A stretch of DNA of 64,000 nucleotides, taken from contig CM061096.1 of the NCBI GenBank assembly GCA_030770545.1, forward strand, positions 15,977,501 through 16,041,500, given 5' to 3'. The DNA is from Macropodus opercularis. Its lineage: Eukaryota; Chordata; Actinopteri; Anabantiformes; Osphronemidae. Below the pieces are notes generated by a model that was given only the letters and a program-made list of their open reading frames with translations, did not search any database and was not told the DNA's origin. A program made the position numbers and the translations under genes. Below are positions 58,230 to 64,000 of this stretch, in pieces; the stretch's first letter is position 1; every line of letters begins with the position of its first letter.

Positions 58230-60256
58230 CTACACCTTGATCTCCTCCTCCTCTTCTGAGAAGCCATGGGATGTTTTGCGACTGTGGGGAAAAGCAGGAT
58301 CTGTGATGTTGTTGCTCGTCTTTGTTCCCTTTGTGAAGGAGCCTCCGCCGTAATGACGGGACAGCACATCAGCCGCCTTCTGGAACCTTTCTGCCTCTAT
58401 TACAGGTTCAGCTCTGAGAGGGGAGCCTGCAGATGCATCAGGGGTCCTCGCCGACCCCCCGTCCTCCCCCTGCTTTGTGCGGCTGAAGGACCCGCTGAAC
58501 GTGGAAGAGCAGGGCGACGTCACCCCAGGACTCTGTACAGGTGTGTCAGTTAGAGAGCTGACGTCCTCCTCTTCATCATCCTCTCCTTCCTCCTCCTCGC
58601 CCGCTGCCTGGCGGTGACTGGACATGTGAAGGCAGCTGGAGGTGCCAATCAAGCTGAGCACTTCGGTCATAAGGGAGGGGCCGAGGTCCACGGTGAACGA
58701 GGTGAGGGAGTCCGAGCGCGTCAGAGAGAAGCCGCTGGTGTCTGGGAGGGAGCCCTTCCGAACGTCCCCGTCCTGAAACTGCCTGTCGAGGCGAGAGGGT
58801 CGGGGCAGGGTGACGAACCCAGACTGCAGACCTGCAAAAACACGGATGGAGACGGAAATGATCCGAACTGAAGAGGCAACAACAACAAACATGTCAGAGA
58901 CTAAAATCAGCTGAGACGAATCCAGATGTTCAGCTCTTTAACCAGGAGGTGGCAGTAACTGACAGCCCAGCAGGAGGTTTAGGTCCACATCCAGCCAGCC
59001 ACACCTACGGTGCTCCTACTACTGCTACTCCCCTTATTCCTGCTCCTATTTCCTGCAGAGACAAACTTTCTTGTCTCCTGGAAACCAACAAAACCAGCTT
59101 CTTGTAATGGTCGAAACATTAGGTCAACAACTTAGGAACAATCCCTTAAACAAGAGGATATGAAACCAAAATGATTCAGCTGGAAGTGAAGGCAGATGAA
59201 TTTAATTCTGCTGAGGTAAAGGAAGGAAAAGCTGGAAAGTCACACTCAGCTGTGAATACGTTGCTGCAGACGTTGTGTGAATGAGACAAAGGCACTGAAA
59301 TGCGATGGCAACGATGACAGAGAAAAACCCGTCTCTTAAATGTCCATTTGAGCAAATTCCTGATCACTTGGGTAAGAAATCTGGAGACGAGAGGGGAATT
59401 TCCAGTGACAGCAGAAACACTGAACGATGTCCTTTAGCTGTGAAATGAGGCGGACACACAGACAATAACACACCAGCTGTGTGTGTGTGTTTATAGACAT
59501 AATTGTGTTGAGGTGTTGCCTAGGTGACGGGTGACTAGGTGACAGGCAGGGAATGTACAAAGGTGTGTGTGTGTGTGTGTGTGTGTGCGTGTGTGCGTGC
59601 AGTAGAATTTATGGTCGTCTTTGCATGAAGCTTCCCTTTGTGCTGTTTGTCCTGTTTCAGGCTGGATGCAGACAAGTGTTTTTACTATAACTTCACTTTG
59701 CTTCACTTTTCTGAGTTCGCTCCATCTCTTTTGTTCCCTTTTAATCAAGATGACCTTGAGCTGCTTTCCTTGCTGAGGTGATTATCTGCCGTGTTTTCTC
59801 ACCGTACGTGCAGAGGGAGTCGTCCGTGGAGCTGATGGAGCTGGGGAACTGCACCCTCTGCAGGCAGCCGTTGTGAGAGTCCACGTTGAGCTGGGGCAGG
59901 GAGATGGCGTTCTTGATGATGGGTGAGACGTCTGGCGGCGGGGACGACAGCTCCCTGGAGCCCCCTCGCGGCCGCGGCCCAGAGCTTTTCCATCCTTGCC
60001 GAAAGGTGCGTGCGAAGAAGCCGTTTGTTTTGGAGCTGTTCGCTGAGTCCGGGCTTCCCGGTTCCCTCGTGCCCCCGTAGTTGCTGAGGAAGGAAGTGTC
60101 CCCAAACACGTCTCCGCCGCGGCCGACGTGCATAGTGTGTCGGAAGTCGCCCAGGGGTGGGCTGATCATGTCCACAGAAAGTTCACTCCTGAAACGACGC
60201 TTCCCCTGAGAGCCAGACACAAGGCCTTTAATCCCTGGCAGCTTTCCCAGACTCAT
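58230..60256 (-). CDS. cdc42ep1: Cdc42 effector protein 1 (Borg family), 2 coding exons
   Basis: Borg proteins bind GTP-loaded Cdc42 through a CRIB motif and organise septins and actin. Exons 60256-59803 and 58831-58230 join in phase (LCTY|GLQSG) to 351 residues (human CDC42EP1 391). The N-terminus MSLGKLPGIKGLVSGSQGKRR precedes the CRIB motif at about 31-44 (ISPPLGDFRHTMHV), followed by GDVFGDTSFLSNYGG. A basic stretch lies at about 80-100, a Ser-rich region follows, and the C-terminal block FQKAADVLSRHYGGGSF and acidic end (EEEEEIKV) close the protein. The start is the first ATG of the exon, whose acceptor is at 60350. CDC42EP1 rather than another Borg is based on lgals2 and pick1 nearby. 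Confidence 0.9.
59087..59119 (+). repeat. 33-bp direct repeat, copy 1
   Basis: The sequence beginning AACAAAACCAGCTTCTTGTA is identical to the last 33 bases of the window. The flanking bases on the left are not similar. Confidence 0.9.
59562..59599. repeat. (TG)n microsatellite
   Basis: TG dinucleotide run with a few TGCG interruptions, inside the cdc42ep1 intron. Confidence 0.95.
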
Positions 60257-60349
60257 GGTGGAAGGAAAGTTGTGTAAGTTCCCTTTAATGTGAAGGAGGC
60301 CGTCTGCTTTTTGATCACATGTCAAGACTGAATTCCAGTTTGAGCCTTG

Positions 60350-63300
60350 CTGTAAAAAGACAGAAAAGTGATGTGAGAACAGAAAACAGAGAGAGAATGT
60401 GTGAATAATCCATTCTCCACACAAGCAGAGCCAACTATTCATCCACCAACGTTTCCCCTTCGTCCACGCTGAAAGATGCCAGCATGGATGTGGAGTCAGT
60501 GCTCAGCTACGTCCCCTGTCCCTCCTCCTTCTCGCCTCAGCTTATGTCAAAAGGTCACACGTCGTTTGCTCTGGTTGCTCCCGTGAGGTTCAGGGCCGAG
60601 GGGACGACCGAGCGCTCGCTCCGGTTTGGTTCAGCAAATCATAGCTTCAAAACACAAACTCCAGCCACAACTGTAAATACACGAGACGTAACTCCAGCCA
60701 AACATTTCAGCTGGTGTGACAAAAACAATAAAACATGTTCACACTGAGGTCACTTACTTTTATATTCATTTGTTTTTATCCTGGTGAACTGTCTCGATCT
60801 CAGGCTCGAGCTAAGAGGATGATGTCACCAGGAAGCGTTGTGCAGCCAAACGCTGTTTATTTTATCTCACTAACCAAAACCTTGTGAATATCTGCCTGAT
60901 CCTGCAGGCAGGTATCATTTATTCTGTGGTCAGGACGTGGCATCCGGGACACGCTGCTGAGTTAAAATAAGGAAGCGAGTGTCTCCAGAGACCCGCTTAC
61001 ATCATCTTGTGTTTTCCCTTCTTCTTGGTGTTTGGGTTTCAGGGATTATAATCTGCTGTTGACTTTGCTCAACTGCATGTAGTGATGAAACCTGTGCAAG
61101 ACGAGTCACTGGAAACCTTTAATCCCCTCATGGACGGGCCGTGAGCCTGCTGTCGACCTGTAGCTTCTGGAGCCTTGAGGAAGCCTGTGCTTTTGTTTCC
61201 AGTGTCTGCTTTGTCGGTTTCAGGACGCGGGTCATTCAATAAATTGTCTTCCTTAAAGTCCTGCCATGCAGAGACCACGTGGGGGGTCCACTGCCATGTC
61301 CGTCTCCCAATAAAGATCTTAATCCATGTGCTGTCACCAAGCGTTGGCTCTTCTCTGCTTCCAAGACGCCAAAACTTTCAGTCAATAAAACAATTACAGC
61401 GAGAGGAAACAAGTAGGTTGATGCTTTTTAGACAGAAGCCTTTAAAGTCAGGCGACATAATCCGCCAACAGTTCTGTCTGCATCCTCCTGGAGGAAAGAT
61501 AAGGCTCCGCCAGGCTTGTCCGCGCTCTGGATTAGCTCATAATCCCTCCTGTCTTCCCTCCCTCACTTGCTCTCTGCCTTCTTCAATCCACTTAGTTCTC
61601 TGGTGGTGTCCAGGTAGACGAGCGGGGTCCTCGCTCGTTTCATTCACTTCAGTCCAGCTAAAACAAGAAACAGACAGAAAAGGAGGCATGAGCGACACAG
61701 AAAAGAGAGCTCATAGCACATTACAGCATCTAATCTGTTAGCTCCAGCCTTTCTAATCCCGCACTGGACTTGTCTTCTACCATAGTGATTGAGATTTGTG
61801 TTTTTCCAGGACACACTTCTTCCAGGCTGCGCAACAAATGACTCCAGGGTTAAAGAAGCGCCGGTAAGCTCCAGACACGTGTGTGATCCAATGGACCAGT
61901 GCTGGATTAAAGTTGTAGGCTGTTGGAGTTTCCATCCCATCTAGATTCGTGAGATAACACACAGAACAAGGCCCCAGACTGGACTCAGATTACCGTCCCT
62001 AAATCTGCAGATAATCCCAGGTTTTCACCTTTTCCAGGACCAACGATGCAGGTGGGAGGATTCGCTGTCACTAAGAAAAGAGGCAAAATATTTAATGTGT
62101 GGACACAACATCTGGACTAATCCACCAGGGTGGGGGGGTCTGAGGGTCCTTCATGAGGAGGAGGAGGAATGGATGACATAGATGCTTTTAGCTGTTGCTC
62201 GGTCCCTCAGCTCACGTTTATCTGAAGGGAGGGATTAAGGCCTGTGGGACACGAGAAGGTGACGGCCACAAAAACACCAGCAATTCAAAGCAACAGCTCT
62301 GGATTCATGTGGTTATACAGTAGCTGCTCTCTGAGCCTCTTGAGAGCTTTGTTTAGAAACAGACGAACTTGGATCCTACTGCAGATGCAGACGCCTGTAA
62401 ACTGGCCTGTTTCACTCTCGGGTTGGAACGTGTAATGGGAACAGTCTGCAGCGGGGAGAGCAGACCGGACGCCGTTTGTTACAGACGTCAGGTACGGGAT
62501 CTGAGGATGCTGATGAGAAACACATTTACCTTCTGCCTTCGTGTGTTTTTCCCAGTCGTCTATTTTAGGCTCTTATCTCCGTCCGAGTCTGAGATTTACT
62601 GCGTTAGCAGAACATCTGCTGCCACACAGCCACAGACAGAACAAGCCTGTGGTGACAGTTAAGGGGAGCGTTCCGTCCCAAAACACACAGACAGACATAC
62701 ACTGGGCTGTGTCGCCGTGGGAACACATTTGGGGTTGTCTGCTCCACTGACCGGATCACCACGGTCCTTTTGCAGCACAGAACCAGCAAATTGTGGTGGC
62801 TGACCATGACGCACGGATCCAAAATCCAGCATGCGCTCAGTTAACTGCTGCAACGTGGCGAGACTGTCCACGGCCAAGTCCTCGTGGTGAGGATGTGAGT
62901 CTGCCACTGGGCCGCAGCGATGCCTGGGGTTCCTGAATGCGACGCGTGTTTGTTTCTCAGCTGATGACGTGGTTCCTGGTTTCTTTCAGTGTCATATCTG
63001 AGCTGTGACTTGTAATTGAACTTCCTGTTCACTCCCTCACACTCGCTACGTTCTGCAGAGTCAACAAAATATTAATAACAGATAACAATTCACTGCACAA
63101 AGAAACCAACTGCATAACAACAGAGCTCCAAGCAGCCAAATCAGTCTTTGTGGTCGAGTCTGTGGCCATTACTCTTGTTTTATGTCTGTCAACAGGGGAA
63201 ATGAGGCCACGCAACAAAGAAGAACAAACACATCCCACTGCACTAGAGGCTCAGTGCAACAAAGAGCAGGAGGAAACGCTGCCCCTGCAAACTTCCACCT

Positions 63301-63717
63301 ATGGCCCAAATAAAGTGGGAGGTGATGTTAATGCTAAGAGGCAGAAAACACTGTCAACAAACGTCCTCAACCATCTCAACCTTTTGTCACAAACTGCGAT
63401 GCTCCCGGTAATGAGCAATGTGTGGAGGCAGGGGCAGATGCTGACCTGCTGCCAACCCACTGATCTCAGATCCGTAGTGTAGGTCGTTGGGTTTCACTGA
63501 AGGAGCAGGGTAACAAATACAGTTTCTTTGTTTCTTCAGTTGCAGTCAGTGAAATTACTGACAGCACCGATGTCAGCAGTGTCTATCTGAGCCTCACGGC
63601 ACCGGCGCGTAAACGCTGGTCGTTACTTGGAGCCAACATGTTGCGCCCTGGCTGCTCTTTACAGCCAACGCTTCCCACTACATCCCTCACAACGTGCATC
63701 CACAAACGCAGTCTTAC
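60350..63717 (-). other. cdc42ep1 5' UTR intron
   Basis: Acceptor TTTTTACAG ends at 60350 and a strong donor (AAG|GTAAGACTG) lies at 63718/63717, giving a 3.4 kb intron. Open frames inside, such as 61175-61741 and 63150-63482, resemble nothing known to me. Confidence 0.5.
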
Positions 63718-63860
63718 CTTCGAATGAACTCAGACAGACGATTCTCCCGCCTCGCATCTGTTTCACCCTCCTCGGTTTGAGGTGTGCGCCGCGCGCTTCC
63801 GCTCGGACGCGAGCTGTGCGTCAGCGCAGCGGCTCCGCTACTGACGAGAGGAGGAGATGG
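63718..63860 (-). other. cdc42ep1: proposed cdc42ep1 5' UTR exon 1
   Basis: The right border is not defined. The exon is placed by its donor and by the CpG-rich sequence from 63780 to 63960 that looks like a TATA-less promoter. Confidence 0.4.
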
Positions 63861-63867
63861 AGAAGAA

Positions 63868-63903
63868 GAGGAGCCGGAGGAGCCGGAGGAGCCGGAGGAG
63901 GAC
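63868..63903. repeat. 9-bp tandem repeat in the cdc42ep1 promoter region
   Basis: Three to four copies of GAGGAGCCG in a purine-rich, GC-rich stretch. Confidence 0.85.
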
Positions 63904-63967
63904 GACGAATGGAAGCAAAGGAGGCGGAGGCGGACGGGCTGCAGCAGCAAGAACGAGTAAAACCATG

Positions 63968-64000
63968 AACAAAACCAGCTTCTTGTAATGGTCGAAACAT
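63968..64000 (+). repeat. 33-bp direct repeat, copy 2, cut by the window end
   Basis: Identical to 59087-59119 for every base up to the window end, so the true match may be longer. Confidence 0.9.

Larger units (their letters stand above)
58832..59802 (-). other. cdc42ep1 coding intron
   Basis: GT-AG intron of 971 bases. It contains a TG repeat at 59562-59599 and one copy of a 33-base sequence (59087-59119) repeated at the right end of the window. Confidence 0.85.

Noticed and set aside
61175..61741. 188-codon open frame in the cdc42ep1 5' UTR intron
   Set aside because: No similarity that I recognise, and it lies in intron sequence; no supporting splice or promoter context.
1..64000. CRISPR arrays, phage modules, bacterial operons
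   Set aside because: The window is entirely vertebrate nuclear DNA; tandem repeats here are simple microsatellites without spacers.

Overview
The window is nuclear DNA of a ray-finned fish, most likely a teleost. It holds ten spliced or single-exon vertebrate protein genes in 64 kb, short GT-AG introns, dinucleotide, trinucleotide and tetranucleotide repeats, small inverted-repeat transposon remnants, and fish-type immune gene debris (a GVIN1-like relic). There are no operons, phage or CRISPR signals. The ten reading frames could be joined exon by exon with intact phase, and their lengths fall within about 60 residues of the usual size of their families.

Layout, left to right: tob2-like (minus), aco2 (plus), polr3h (plus), csdc2 (plus), pmm1 (minus), a 3.7 kb gene-free stretch with a MITE and a CA-repeat hairpin, gucy2c (plus, 27 exons), tnfrsf13c encoding the BAFF receptor (minus), plbd1 (minus), a tRNA-Arg(CCT) gene (minus), pick1 (minus), a lgals2-like galectin (plus), a broken GVIN1-like fragment (minus), and cdc42ep1 (minus), whose proposed 5' exon lies near the right edge.

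The order recalls human 22q13 (TOB2-ACO2-POLR3H-CSDC2-PMM1, TNFRSF13C, PICK1, LGALS2, CDC42EP1). GUCY2C and PLBD1, neighbours on human 12p, are inserted between them. PHF5A, which lies between TOB2 and ACO2 in human, is not found here.

The genes do not form one pathway. They cover mRNA decay control (Tob), the TCA cycle (aconitase), RNA polymerase III, RNA binding (cold-shock domain), mannose-1-phosphate supply for glycosylation, guanylin-type cGMP signalling, B-cell survival, lysosomal lipid hydrolysis, synaptic receptor trafficking, glycan binding and Cdc42 effector signalling. I did not find a clearly new molecular system. The most notable items are an exact 33-base duplication that runs into the window edge (possible assembly join), a stop-free in-frame 81-base intron inside the guanylate cyclase domain, a perfect 19-base hairpin around a CA repeat, the frameshifted GVIN1-like relic, and the divergent but recognisable fish BAFF receptor.
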